DNA of 64,000 nt, taken from Streptomyces sp. NBC_00258 (GTDB lineage: Bacteria > Actinomycetota > Actinomycetes > Streptomycetales > Streptomycetaceae). Position 1 is the first letter of the stretch. The number at the start of each line of letters is the position of its first letter. Shown piece after piece: positions 1 through 7,750 of this stretch. The stretch covers positions 5,084,001 to 5,148,000 of the forward strand of contig NZ_CP108081.1 in the NCBI RefSeq assembly GCF_036182465.1, in the 5' to 3' direction. The position numbers were made by a program, and so were the translations under genes. The notes under the pieces are model-generated. The model had not been told where the DNA came from and did no database searches. It saw nothing but the letters and a program-made list of their open reading frames with translations.

Positions 1-128
1 TCGTGCTCCGTGCTCTCGTTACCCGACCGGAAAGCTCAACTGTTGCTCTGAAGTGGCAGGGGACAGGGTTGTGCGATCTTCTGCCCGGTGACACTGCAGG
101 CAGGCGAGGTGTCCGAAGGGGGATCGGT

Positions 129-752
129 ATGGGAATTGGGTTTCGGCGGTCCGCTTCGGCGATGGAGGAGCCCTGGGTCCTGGACGCCTACGACGTCGCC
201 TTCCTGGCAGGCGGGGCACAGAGGGTGGTGGAGAGCGCGATGATCGCGCTGTCCGATTGCGGCCTGCTGAAGCTCAGCGGTCCACGAGTGCGGGCCGTGG
301 GTGCCGTGGGTGAGGCGCTGCCTCAGCACCCGGTCGAGTGTGCCCTGATCGCCTCGTGCCCGCGCAGCAGGAGCGCCGCCTCTGTACTCGCAGTTTTGCA
401 ACGCTCTCCAGAGGTGCAGGAGATCGCCCGCCGACTTGCTGCGCGGAGCCTGGTGACGGGGTCTCGGCGCCGGCTGACGCGGCTGGGCAGACGGCAACTG
501 CGGGCGGCCGAACGAGGCGAGGGGCTGCCGGACTACGTCTTCGGTGGTCCCGCTGTCCTCCCGGACGGCCTGGTCAGGCGCGGCGTCGTCAGCGCGCGGC
601 CGGTCCCGTCCGGTCTGGGCCGGGCGCTGATCCGCATGGGCAAGGCCCTGGATCACGACTCCGACTCCGGTTCCGGTTCCGGTTCCGGTTCCGACTCGGA
701 CGCCGGCTCGGGCGGCGCCTTCAGCTGTGGTGGTGGGAGCGGCAGTCACTGA
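129..752 (+). CDS. TIGR04222-type domain protein with Ser/Gly-rich tail
   Basis: The start region carries a Trp-Leu-Asp-Ala-Tyr-Asp segment followed by an Ala-Gly-Gly turn, and the protein ends in a low-complexity Gly/Ser/Asp tail with one Cys. Both are typical of the TIGR04222 family of Streptomyces proteins, whose function is unknown. The ATG at 129 is preferred because GAAGGGGG lies 6-8 nt upstream; an ATG at 162 would give a shorter form. The body (about residues 10-150) is a helical domain rich in Arg/Leu with no catalytic motif I recognise. The tail is encoded by a TCCGGT hexanucleotide repeat and is probably length-variable. Most family members carry membrane helices, but none is obvious here, so this copy may be degenerate. 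Family assignment is by pattern recall. Confidence 0.6.
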   Translation: MGIGFRRSASAMEEPWVLDAYDVAFLAGGAQRVVESAMIALSDCGLLKLSGPRVRAVGAVGEALPQHPVECALIASCPRSRSAASVLAVLQRSPEVQEIARRLAARSLVTGSRRRLTRLGRRQLRAAERGEGLPDYVFGGPAVLPDGLVRRGVVSARPVPSGLGRALIRMGKALDHDSDSGSGSGSGSDSDAGSGGAFSCGGGSGSH

Positions 753-843
753 GGCCTCACACGCCGGGCCTGGGGCGAGGTGCTGCCACACGGGCGACGC
801 ATCGAGGAGATGGGACTGCAGCGTATGAGGCTGTGAACGCGGC

Positions 844-1302
844 TTGACCTGGATCAAGCCGTCCTTCCTGTGGATGATGTACCGCTGTGGCTGGGGCACG
901 AAAGCAGGGCAGGAAACCGTTCTGGCAGTCGAGATCACACGCGACGGCTTCGAGTGGGCGCTGCGCAACGCGTGCCTGTCGAGCTACGTGCGTGGGGTGC
1001 ACCCCGACCGTGCCGCCTGGCAGCGTCAGCTGAAGCACGCACCCACTCGCATCCAGTGGGACCCGGAGCGCGACCTCTGTCTGCACGCCCTGCCGTACCG
1101 CTCCCTGCAACTCGGTCTCTCCGGTGAAGCCGTACGACGCTACGCGGACGATTGGACGGTCAGCATCAGCGATGTGACGCCGCTCGCCCACGAGATCCAC
1201 GCGCTCGTCGGCAACGGCGACCTCGAATCGGCGGCACGGCTGCTGCCCGAGGAACGTCCCTACCCTGCCCCGGAAGAACTGCCGGCCCACGTACGTCCGT
1301 GA
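844..1302 (+). pseudogene. 5'-truncated DUF4291 gene remnant
   Basis: The first residues (TWIKPSFLWMMYR-type block), then the WDPERD segment and the LPYRS/VSI-D blocks, match the C-terminal three quarters of DUF4291 proteins, which are normally about 200 residues. The conserved N-terminal block of about 45 residues, which ends in a tyrosine-rich segment and runs straight into this motif, is missing. Reading back in frame, only five codons precede the TTG at 844 before a TGA at 826-828. The other two frames do not resume the domain. The reading frame is otherwise intact to its stop. Function of the family is unknown. It may be a decayed gene whose 5' end was lost, or a short protein started from TTG without a visible ribosome binding site. 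Confidence 0.55.
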
Positions 1303-1315
1303 CCACGACCAGCGG

Positions 1316-1720
1316 TCACCCAAGGGCCGTTGGGCCCTCGCCCCGATGAGCGACCAGCTGATGCCACGCATGGCTGCATCCGCCGACGCAGTAACGATCG
1401 CGTCGACGCGTGTCGGCAATGGCGAACAGGGCAACCAGCAGGGGAAACGCCCGGGCTCGGTCGTAGGGCGGCAGTTGCGACATGTTCAACCGCCAGCGGG
1501 TCAGCATCACGGCCGGTGTGTAGGTCGGGCGTATCCCGGAGCGCGCGATCGCCTCTTCGGCATCCGTCTCCACGGCACGTGCCTGGACGCAGAACTGCAC
1601 CAACTCCGTCAGGACAAGACGCTGTTCGTCCTCCGCTAGAGCGGCAAACCATGAGGCGCCTTCGGCCATGGGCCGAATCCCCTGCGCAAGCTCGTTGAGA
1701 ACGACCTGACGCTCATGCAC
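1316..1720 (-). CDS. DUF5958 family protein
   Basis: Small cytoplasmic protein of about 134 residues. The Leu-Asn-Glu-(L/I)-Ala-Gln-Gly opening, the Trp-Phe segment, the C-V-Q-A-R-A block and the terminal Cys-x3-Cys-x3-Trp-His-Gln motif fit the DUF5958 family, known mainly from Streptomyces and of unknown function. The GTG at 1720 is chosen because a GGAGGGGGCGGAGAGA stretch sits immediately upstream. A longer reading to 1879 has no family similarity in its first 50 residues. The gene lies downstream of, and on the same strand as, the repeat protein ending at 1916, with a gap of about 195 nt that shows no clear promoter. The C-terminal Cys/His cluster could bind metal, but that is only an inference. 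Confidence 0.65.
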   Translation of the reverse strand: MHERQVVLNELAQGIRPMAEGASWFAALAEDEQRLVLTELVQFCVQARAVETDAEEAIARSGIRPTYTPAVMLTRWRLNMSQLPPYDRARAFPLLVALFAIADTRRRDRYCVGGCSHAWHQLVAHRGEGPTALG

Positions 1721-1915
1721 TCTCTCCGCCCCCTCCGGCAGGACAACGCGTAAGCCCTCGCCCTCCCCGATCGAACCAGGACGCACCTCTTGAGCCGAGG
1801 AATATCGCAGACGAGCCTGGAACCGGCCACTCACGCCATGCTGCGACCACCCCTCCCGCAAAGGGACCGGCAGGCGCAATCGACCGACCCGCAGCCCGAG
1901 AGGGGTCCGTCCGCG

Positions 1916-3328
1916 TCAGCGGGGGATGCCGGCCTCGTCCAGGTGTTGGTGCATGGCTTCCGCGGGAAGGCTCGGGTTGCTGAGGGCCTGGGAAGAGGTC
2001 TTCGGGTTTCCGCAGCTTTCGAGGATGAGATCGACCGGCAGTGCGGGGTGCCCGGCTGCCATGGTGCGTACAAGATCGTCGGAGTCTGTGAGCAACCGGA
2101 CCAAGACGTCGACGGGCGCTTCGGGGTCCAGACCGACCAGCCGTCGTTTCGCCGGATCCGGGTCGTCGGCGAAGCGTTGCCCGTTGCCCGCGCGCGGGAA
2201 GTTCGGGTGGCCCTGCAGAGCGCCCTTGGTGATGACCTTGCAGTCCAGATAGGTCTGGAGCACCACCTCGCCGTCGACGGTCGGCTGGTTCTCGCACAGC
2301 AGGAGTCGTACGGGGTGGTCGTCGTCCTTCGAGAGCAGGTCGATGGCGTCGGCAGGCAGGTGCGGGCTGTAGGTGGCGCTGCGCCGTAGGAGCGTGTTGG
2401 CCGACTTGGCGCATTGACGCAGGACGTCGGGATCGGAGCAGAGGCGAACCCATTCGACGGGGTGGAGCCGGTCGGACGGGCCGATGGTGACGCCGATGGC
2501 TGCGCGTTCCGTCTCCGTCAGCTCGGGGCGTACCGATACCGCGAGCCGGACGCCGTGCGCGTCGTCGTCCGCCAACGACCGGACGATGTCGATGGGGACG
2601 TGGAGGTTGGCCGCCAGCTCCCGCCGGTCCGCCTCATCGGTGCTTGCCGCGAGCTGTTCGGCGGTCGCTGTGCTCATGGCGCCGCAACGGATCACCTTCC
2701 GTCTGTCGAGGCTGTCCAGGCTGCCGGATTCCGCGGCGAGAAGAAGGTCCGTGCAGGCCGCGTCTTCACGGGAGGCCTCGATCATGGCCGCCTGGCGGAC
2801 CTTGTCCTCGGCGTCGTTGAGCAGACGGCTCCGGGTGTACTCGGACAGCAGGGCCCACTCACGGCAGGCCGCCTGTCGAAGGGCCGCGTCCTGGTGGTCG
2901 GCGAGCCCGGCGACCAGGCTCGGAGCCGTGTCGTGGCAGAAGGCCGCGCTTCGGCGGACCTTCGGTTCCGGATCGGCGAGCAGACGCTGCTGAGTGGACA
3001 GGGGCAGTGGTGGCGTGGGGATGCGGAACCAGTTGGGTCCGATGGCCAGCCCGAGGCGGACGTATGGATCGGGATCGTCCACGAGCCTGGCGCGTTGTTC
3101 CGCCGGTACCGAGATGTTCTCAGTGAGCAGAGCCCGCACTCTGCGGTCGGGGTGCGCGACGATGGCGTCGACCACCTCGTCCGGCAGAGCGCGCCAGGCG
3201 AACGCGTTCCGGGCCGCTTTGGCTTCCTCGCACAGCAGCCTGGTCAGGACGTCGGCCGGCGCCGCAGGATTTCGCGAGATCGCCGCGATCGCCGCGATCG
3301 TCTCGCGGTGACCGCAGTCTTCACACAC
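1916..3328 (-). CDS. Leucine-rich-repeat-variant / HEAT-like repeat protein
   Basis: About 470 residues made almost wholly of short helical repeats with the recurrent pattern Asp-Pro-Asp, x-Val-Arg, hydrophobic pair, Ala. Examples are the segments reading DDPDPYVRLGLA, ADPEPKVRRSAA and DSDDLVRTMAA. This is the signature of LRV repeats or related alpha-solenoids, which act as protein-protein interaction scaffolds. The N-terminus starts with a Cys-x2-Cys-Gly-His element that may be a small metal site, as in LRV proteins carrying an N-terminal cluster. The GTG at 3328 is preferred over a TTG at 3400 because GGGAGG lies 6 nt before it. No catalytic motif or secretion signal is seen. The partner is unknown. 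It is separated from its divergent neighbour by nearly 500 nt of non-coding DNA. Confidence 0.55.
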   Translation of the reverse strand: MCEDCGHRETIAAIAAISRNPAAPADVLTRLLCEEAKAARNAFAWRALPDEVVDAIVAHPDRRVRALLTENISVPAEQRARLVDDPDPYVRLGLAIGPNWFRIPTPPLPLSTQQRLLADPEPKVRRSAAFCHDTAPSLVAGLADHQDAALRQAACREWALLSEYTRSRLLNDAEDKVRQAAMIEASREDAACTDLLLAAESGSLDSLDRRKVIRCGAMSTATAEQLAASTDEADRRELAANLHVPIDIVRSLADDDAHGVRLAVSVRPELTETERAAIGVTIGPSDRLHPVEWVRLCSDPDVLRQCAKSANTLLRRSATYSPHLPADAIDLLSKDDDHPVRLLLCENQPTVDGEVVLQTYLDCKVITKGALQGHPNFPRAGNGQRFADDPDPAKRRLVGLDPEAPVDVLVRLLTDSDDLVRTMAAGHPALPVDLILESCGNPKTSSQALSNPSLPAEAMHQHLDEAGIPR

Positions 3329-3611
3329 GGTGGGCCTCCCTGTTCGCCAACGGCCGTCGCGGGCCCGCAGATTGTGCGCACGGCACGTGTACGAGGTCAA
3401 CGTCGGTGATCATGCCCTGCCGCGCATCCGGAGACTGGCGAGCGGCTTTCCGGGGCGGTCCGAGGTCCGGATCGGTGCGGCTTTCGACGGTGCTGCACCG
3501 TCGGCGATCGAAGCACGGTGGAGCTGCCGGGCAGCTCGCTGAAGGCTGCCCCGCGTATCGTCGCCGGGCCCAGAGCCAGGCACCCCGCCCTGCCCCGTAG
3601 TTGACCCGGCA

Positions 3612-3641
3612 GGTGACCCGTTGGTGACCAGACAGGTCACC
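3612..3641. repeat. Cluster of GGTGACC heptamers, operator-like
   Basis: GGTGACC occurs at 3612-3618 and 3623-3629, and its inverse GGTCACC at 3635-3641. The last two form an inverted repeat with a 5-nt spacer. The setting between two divergent genes suggests a regulator binding site; no regulator is assigned. Confidence 0.4.
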
Positions 3642-3810
3642 CGACCGTGCGCCGGCCCTTCGAACGTCCGCCGACGACCAACTGGGCAACCTGCCTCTGT
3701 GACTGGGCAGTTCGCCGAAGACGCGGCTGGATCAGTCGGGGCACATGTCAGCAGACCGTCACGCTGAGCAGTACGAAGGCCGAGGCCTGCCTCTGCAGCG
3801 GGGGACGGAC

Positions 3811-3816
3811 TACGAT
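3811..3816 (+). promoter_or_regulatory. -10 element of a leaderless promoter
   Basis: TACGAT ends 6 nt before the ATG at 3823, the spacing expected when transcription starts at the initiation codon. No clear -35 element. Confidence 0.5.
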
Positions 3817-3822
3817 CCCGCC

Positions 3823-4446
3823 ATGCCGATCACGGGTGGGAATCTGGCGCGCGCCTACCGGGCTTTCGACCGCGCTCTCGGAGGGCAACAACCTCCGACT
3901 GGACCGCAGATGTCCGTAGCGAGGCGGCCACTCGTCGTCGGGCTTGCGGCAGGGGTCGTCCTGTGGGGGCTCTTCATCCCCGTCTTCGAGGGCGCCGTAC
4001 TGCCGGCGTTGGGAGTGGGTGTACTGCTCGGCGGATTCTTCGGGCTGCTCGCACTGATCGAGAGAGGCCGCCAGCGCCGTCTCGTACGCCGGGGAGTCTG
4101 GGACGGTGTCCATGCCCACCCGCTGGGCTGGACGCGAGCCATGGCCAAGCGGCGGATCCACGGCGAGAACCTACGGCCCCTGTGTCAGGTTCTGGCGCAC
4201 TTCGCCGAGCACGACTTCGGGGACTCCGAATGGGAGGTCGTCGAGGCCGCCGTGCCGGGAACGGACATCGAGCACGATGCTTGGTACAGCCACCGGCTGG
4301 TCGGCCGACGCACGTTCACCGTGCGGATCGCGGCAATCCCGGATTCGAGAGACGTCTTCGTCGAGATCTACGGGGTGCTGGGGGGCCGCGGAAAGTTCCT
4401 GATCGCGGGGGTGCTGCATGTATTCGGCAAGTACCGGGTGAGCTGA
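3823..4446 (+). CDS. Hypothetical membrane protein
   Basis: About 207 residues, not recognised as a named family. After a short cytoplasmic N-terminus there are two closely spaced hydrophobic segments (roughly residues 35-75) joined by a Pro/Glu-containing turn. A positively charged stretch and a soluble C-terminal domain of about 120 residues with alternating beta-type patterns follow. The ATG at 3823 is chosen because a TACGAT -10 hexamer lies 6 nt upstream, implying a leaderless mRNA; an earlier in-frame start at 3745 lacks support. The domain contains no catalytic motif I can name. The gene ends about 350 nt before the next one and appears monocistronic. Confidence 0.6.
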   Translation: MPITGGNLARAYRAFDRALGGQQPPTGPQMSVARRPLVVGLAAGVVLWGLFIPVFEGAVLPALGVGVLLGGFFGLLALIERGRQRRLVRRGVWDGVHAHPLGWTRAMAKRRIHGENLRPLCQVLAHFAEHDFGDSEWEVVEAAVPGTDIEHDAWYSHRLVGRRTFTVRIAAIPDSRDVFVEIYGVLGGRGKFLIAGVLHVFGKYRVS

Positions 4447-4590
4447 TCTTCTGACGGGCCCGCACTACGGCGTGGTCGAAGACCGGCCCCGCCCGTGGGT
4501 CCCATGGCAGCACAGGTTCGGCGGGACAGGCGCTTCCCGCCCGCACGGATGACACGGGTCGTGGACCGGCCACCGCGTCTACGGCCGGGA

Positions 4591-4620
4591 GGCCAGGGGC
4601 CAGGGGCCAGGGGCCAGGGG
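4591..4620 (+). repeat. Tandem 7-bp repeat
   Basis: Four perfect copies of GGCCAGG plus two bases, followed by degenerate copies to about 4640. It lies in the intergenic space upstream of the gene starting at 4801 and is probably a slippage-prone microsatellite. Confidence 0.8.
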
Positions 4621-4787
4621 CGATGGTCAGGGGCCAGGAGGCGATGGTCGGAGCGCCTCATGGCGACCCCCGTTTCGTCCATCGGGTGCCATGACCCGAT
4701 GCCAGGAAAGCAGCGCGGTCGCCACAGGTCACGCTTCAGTCAATTCGGCCTCGTTCGAAATGAACAGCGCCCGCGTACTCCCCGACC

Positions 4788-4793
4788 TACGAT
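4788..4793 (+). promoter_or_regulatory. -10 element of a leaderless promoter
   Basis: TACGAT ends 7 nt before the ATG at 4801. No ribosome binding site is seen before that ATG, which fits a leaderless transcript. Confidence 0.5.
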
Positions 4794-4800
4794 CCCTCGC

Positions 4801-5745
4801 ATGCTGATTCGCCGGACATTACGGATGATCATCGTGCTCGCTGTCGCCCTCGCCGGTGCGGTCGGGGGTGGTGTGGGGACGGCGCAAGCGGAGGGGAGCC
4901 CGTCGTCGCACGATCGGCAGTTGCTGTTCTACAACCACTCCTACGGTGTCCTCGACCGGGAGACAGCCGACGCCATCGAGCACTCCGACTACCTGCGGGA
5001 CTTCGCCAACTTCCAGGTCCGTACGACGACCGGTACCGGCGGAGAGACCTGGACCGGCCGCTATCTGATGGGCCGCGAGACCTACGTCGAACTGTTCGGA
5101 GTCGGCGACATCGCCGGTCAGGACGGCACCCTCGGCTCCGCCGGTCTCGGCCTCTCGACCGAGCGTGCGGGCGACCTGGCGACGGTCACCGAGCGGCTGA
5201 AGGACGAGGGCGTCGCCGACCCCGTCGAGTTCCTCCAGACGCGCGACTTCGGTGACGGTGTCCCCGTGCCGTGGTTCGACGCCATCCTCACCACCACCGA
5301 GTACGACGCCTTCGGGGCCTGGGCGATGGAGTACCGCCCGGAGTACTTCGCCGACCCACGCGGCAAGACCGAGCCGGCGAGCTTCCCCGGTGACGTCGGC
5401 CGGGAGCGCTACCTGTCCGACGACTACCGCACCCACCTGATGCGTGACGTGACCTCCGTCCACCTCGCGGTCACCGAGGGCGACCTCGCCGACAACGTAC
5501 CGCTGCTGCGGGTCGGCGGGTTCGCCGTCCGGACCGTGGCGGACGGTGGCGTCGTCGCGTCGCGTGGCGGCACCACGATCCGGTTCGACGCCGTCCCGCG
5601 CGACCAGGCAGGGCTGCAGCGGGTCGAGTTCTCGCTCAACCGGCCCGTGAAGGACCGGCACGTGGAGCAGATCGGCCTCTCGACCCTCGCCGTCGGCCCG
5701 GGCAGCCGCGCCGTCTGGACGTTCGCCGCCAACGGCACCAAGTAG
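4801..5745 (+). CDS. Secreted DUF5829-type protein
   Basis: A protein of 314 residues with a clear signal peptide: MLIRR, a hydrophobic core to about residue 22, then Ala-Gln-Ala. The mature part begins with a conserved block reading F-Y-N-H-S-Y-G-V-L-D and then T-W-T-G-R-Y-L-M-G-R, which I associate with the DUF5829 family of actinobacterial proteins. No function is established. The later sequence is beta-rich, with no catalytic triad visible to me, although a Y-x-H pair near the N-terminus could be functional. The start is fixed by the signal peptide and by the TACGAT -10 element 7 nt upstream. A strong hairpin follows the stop. Confidence 0.6.
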   Translation: MLIRRTLRMIIVLAVALAGAVGGGVGTAQAEGSPSSHDRQLLFYNHSYGVLDRETADAIEHSDYLRDFANFQVRTTTGTGGETWTGRYLMGRETYVELFGVGDIAGQDGTLGSAGLGLSTERAGDLATVTERLKDEGVADPVEFLQTRDFGDGVPVPWFDAILTTTEYDAFGAWAMEYRPEYFADPRGKTEPASFPGDVGRERYLSDDYRTHLMRDVTSVHLAVTEGDLADNVPLLRVGGFAVRTVADGGVVASRGGTTIRFDAVPRDQAGLQRVEFSLNRPVKDRHVEQIGLSTLAVGPGSRAVWTFAANGTK

Positions 5746-5762
5746 CCGGCAGGCGGTGGGCA

Positions 5763-5789
5763 GGGGGCGCCCTTGACCAGGGCGCCCCC
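5763..5789 (+). terminator. Hairpin terminator after the DUF5829-type gene
   Basis: Perfect 10-bp stem GGGGGCGCCC / GGGCGCCCCC with a 7-nt loop, starting 18 nt after the stop. No T-tract, as is usual in Streptomyces. Confidence 0.65.
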
Positions 5790-5900
5790 GCTCCCGCCCG
5801 GAACTCGCCCCAGGCCGCTTCGGACAGAACTTGAATCTCACGTTCCCCTCAGCGTTTTCGCTGCGATCTTGATTGCCGACGTGACGCGCTGCAAGATCAG

Positions 5901-6581
5901 GTGATCGCGAGCGGGGCCACCGCAACCGTTCCCCCCGCTCGCCCGGCCAGGGGGACTGCTATACGAATTTCAAGAACGGCATCGCTGCTGATTGCACCAG
6001 GTCTCGCAATGGCAGTGTTGGCGCTTGCAGTTGCCTGCGGGTCCGATCGGACGGACGTCGCAAGTCCTCCGGCACCCGCTACGCCCAGCACGACGGCGCC
6101 CGCCGCTTCTCCCAGCTCCGAACAGGACTCAGCCCCGCATTCAGACTCGGACCCGCACTCGGACCTGCACTCGGACTCCAACCCCGTGAAGTCCCCACCC
6201 GAGTTGGACGACTCCGAGACCGTCGCCGGCCGTCAGGGTGAGACCCGTGGGAGCGGCACATTCGAGTTCGGTGAAGGTGAGAAAGGTGATGCCCTGATCA
6301 TCGCCGTCCGGTGCCGGGGCAAAGGGGAGATCAAGGTCTCCGTGAAGCCGGTGAACGTCGGCTTCCCGCTGGAGTGCGTCGATGGCGAAGCAAGCACCAC
6401 CACAAGCACCACCTACAACCGGATCGGCGTCGCGGGAGTGGAGAAGAAGGGCACCGTCTCGGTTCTGGCGCCCTCGTCGGTGTGGTGGTCCATGACGATC
6501 GGACGCGGCGAGCCCGCACAAGCCCCTGAGTCCGGGCCTGAGTCTGAGTCTGAGTCTGAGTCTTCAGGCGGAACGGAGTAA
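5901..6581 (+). CDS. Hypothetical lipoprotein with charged repeats
   Basis: The N-terminal region has Arg residues, a hydrophobic stretch and a lipobox-like Ala-Val-Ala-Cys at about residues 43-46, so the protein is probably exported and lipid-anchored. The following linker is Pro/Thr/Ser-rich with a His-Ser-Asp repeat (about residues 78-93). A compact domain of about 100 residues contains two Cys that could pair. The C-terminus is a Glu-Ser dipeptide repeat encoded by a GAGTCT hexamer. I do not recognise the domain. The GTG at 5901 gives a long signal region and has no strong ribosome binding site, so the true start could lie further in. Both low-complexity runs are likely to vary in length between strains. 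Confidence 0.5.
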   Translation: MIASGATATVPPARPARGTAIRISRTASLLIAPGLAMAVLALAVACGSDRTDVASPPAPATPSTTAPAASPSSEQDSAPHSDSDPHSDLHSDSNPVKSPPELDDSETVAGRQGETRGSGTFEFGEGEKGDALIIAVRCRGKGEIKVSVKPVNVGFPLECVDGEASTTTSTTYNRIGVAGVEKKGTVSVLAPSSVWWSMTIGRGEPAQAPESGPESESESESSGGTE

Positions 6582-6724
6582 TACCGCACTCGCCACTCCA
6601 ACCGACCACCCGCGGTATCCGACCCGCGGTTTCTGGCCAGCAGCACCGGCCGACCCCGCCCGGGGTCTCCGCCACGCCCGATCCGCCGTACGCGCAAAGG
6701 GAATTGGCGACTGCGGACGATTTC

Positions 6725-6730
6725 TATACT
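6725..6730 (+). promoter_or_regulatory. -10 element of a leaderless promoter
   Basis: TATACT ends 6 nt before the ATG at 6737. A possible -35 TTGGCG at 6704-6709 gives a short 15-nt spacer. Confidence 0.6.
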
Positions 6731-6736
6731 GACCGA

Positions 6737-7729
6737 ATGATCACCGTTCCGCTCAGCGCGCTCGAAGTGGCCATGGTCCAGACGGGCACTCCGGCCGAGG
6801 ACACGTTGGGAGACACCACCGAGTTCGCCCGACACGTCGACGACCTCGGCTATCTGCGGCTCTGGTACGCCGAGCATCACCATTCCCCGGCCATCGGAGC
6901 GTTCCCGCCCGTCGTACTGGCCGCCCACGCGGCCGCGTTGACGGCGTCCATCCGTCTCGGCTCCGGCGGCGTTCTCGCTCCGAACCACGCCCCGATCATG
7001 CTGGCGGAGCAGTTCGGCACGCTGGCCGCGCTGCACGGGGGCCGGATCGACCTGGGCATCGGCCGTGGCCCGGGTACCTTCGACGAGGCCACGGCGCGGG
7101 CCCTGCGCCGCGGGGCCGGTCCGACGACGGACGACGAATATCGCGACGACGTGTCATCGACCCTGCGCTTCCTGGTGGACGAGGTCGGGCTGGACCCGCT
7201 CCCGGAGCCATGGCTGCTGTCCTCCAGCACGGCCGGTGCCGCGCTCGCCGCGGAACTCGGACTGCCGATCGCCTTCGCCCATCACATCCGTCCCGACAAC
7301 ACCCTGGCCGCGCTCGCCCACTACCGCGAGCACTTCACCCCCTCCCGCTGGTGCGCGAGCCCGCGCGTGCTGGTCTGCGTGGAAACGGTGTGCGCCGAGA
7401 CTGACGAGGAGGCGGCCCGACTCGTCGGCCCGATGGACGTCATCAAGGTCGGACTCCTCAAGGGACAAGGCGGCATCCCCTTCCCCACGCCCGAGGCGGC
7501 AGCGGCCCACTCGTTCACCGCGGAAGAGTCGAAGGCCCTGGCAGGCTTCCGCGCCCACCAGGCACAGGGCTCGCCAGAGACCGTTGCGAAGCAGCTGACG
7601 GAGGTGGTGGACCTGACCGGCGCGGACGAACTCATGCTCGTAACGCCCGTCTACGCGCTGGCCGACCGGCTGCGGTCGTACGAACTCGTCAAGGAGCACG
7701 TCGTGATGCCGCCGACGACGACGGCCTAG
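6737..7729 (+). CDS. Luciferase-like (LLM class) flavin-dependent monooxygenase
   Basis: About 330 residues forming one bacterial-luciferase-like TIM barrel. Typical landmarks are the Tyr-Ala-Glu-His-His-His block near residue 45, the G-S-G-G-V-L-A-P-N-H segment near residue 80, the G-I-G-R-G-P-G phosphate-binding turn near residue 115, and a late A-H-H-I-R-P segment. Such enzymes use reduced FMN and oxygen to oxidise small organic substrates, with FMNH2 supplied by a separate reductase. The substrate cannot be predicted. The ATG at 6737 is supported by a TATACT element placed for a leaderless mRNA and by the start of family similarity. It is convergent with the FAD monooxygenase, with only about 20 nt between the stops. 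Confidence 0.8.
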   Translation: MITVPLSALEVAMVQTGTPAEDTLGDTTEFARHVDDLGYLRLWYAEHHHSPAIGAFPPVVLAAHAAALTASIRLGSGGVLAPNHAPIMLAEQFGTLAALHGGRIDLGIGRGPGTFDEATARALRRGAGPTTDDEYRDDVSSTLRFLVDEVGLDPLPEPWLLSSSTAGAALAAELGLPIAFAHHIRPDNTLAALAHYREHFTPSRWCASPRVLVCVETVCAETDEEAARLVGPMDVIKVGLLKGQGGIPFPTPEAAAAHSFTAEESKALAGFRAHQAQGSPETVAKQLTEVVDLTGADELMLVTPVYALADRLRSYELVKEHVVMPPTTTA

Positions 7730-7750
7730 CCCCGCGACGGCGCCCGTTCT

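Larger units (their letters stand above)
3329..3822. other. Long divergent intergenic region
   Basis: No convincing gene. Reading frames here are short and lack Streptomyces codon bias. It holds the ribosome binding site for the gene starting at 3328, a cluster of three GGTGACC/GGTCACC heptamers at 3612-3641, and a TACGAT hexamer just before 3823. Confidence 0.6.

Noticed and set aside
660..752. TCCGGT hexamer run as a possible CRISPR or VNTR locus
   Set aside because: It is inside a coding sequence and encodes the Ser/Gly tail of the protein; no spacer structure.
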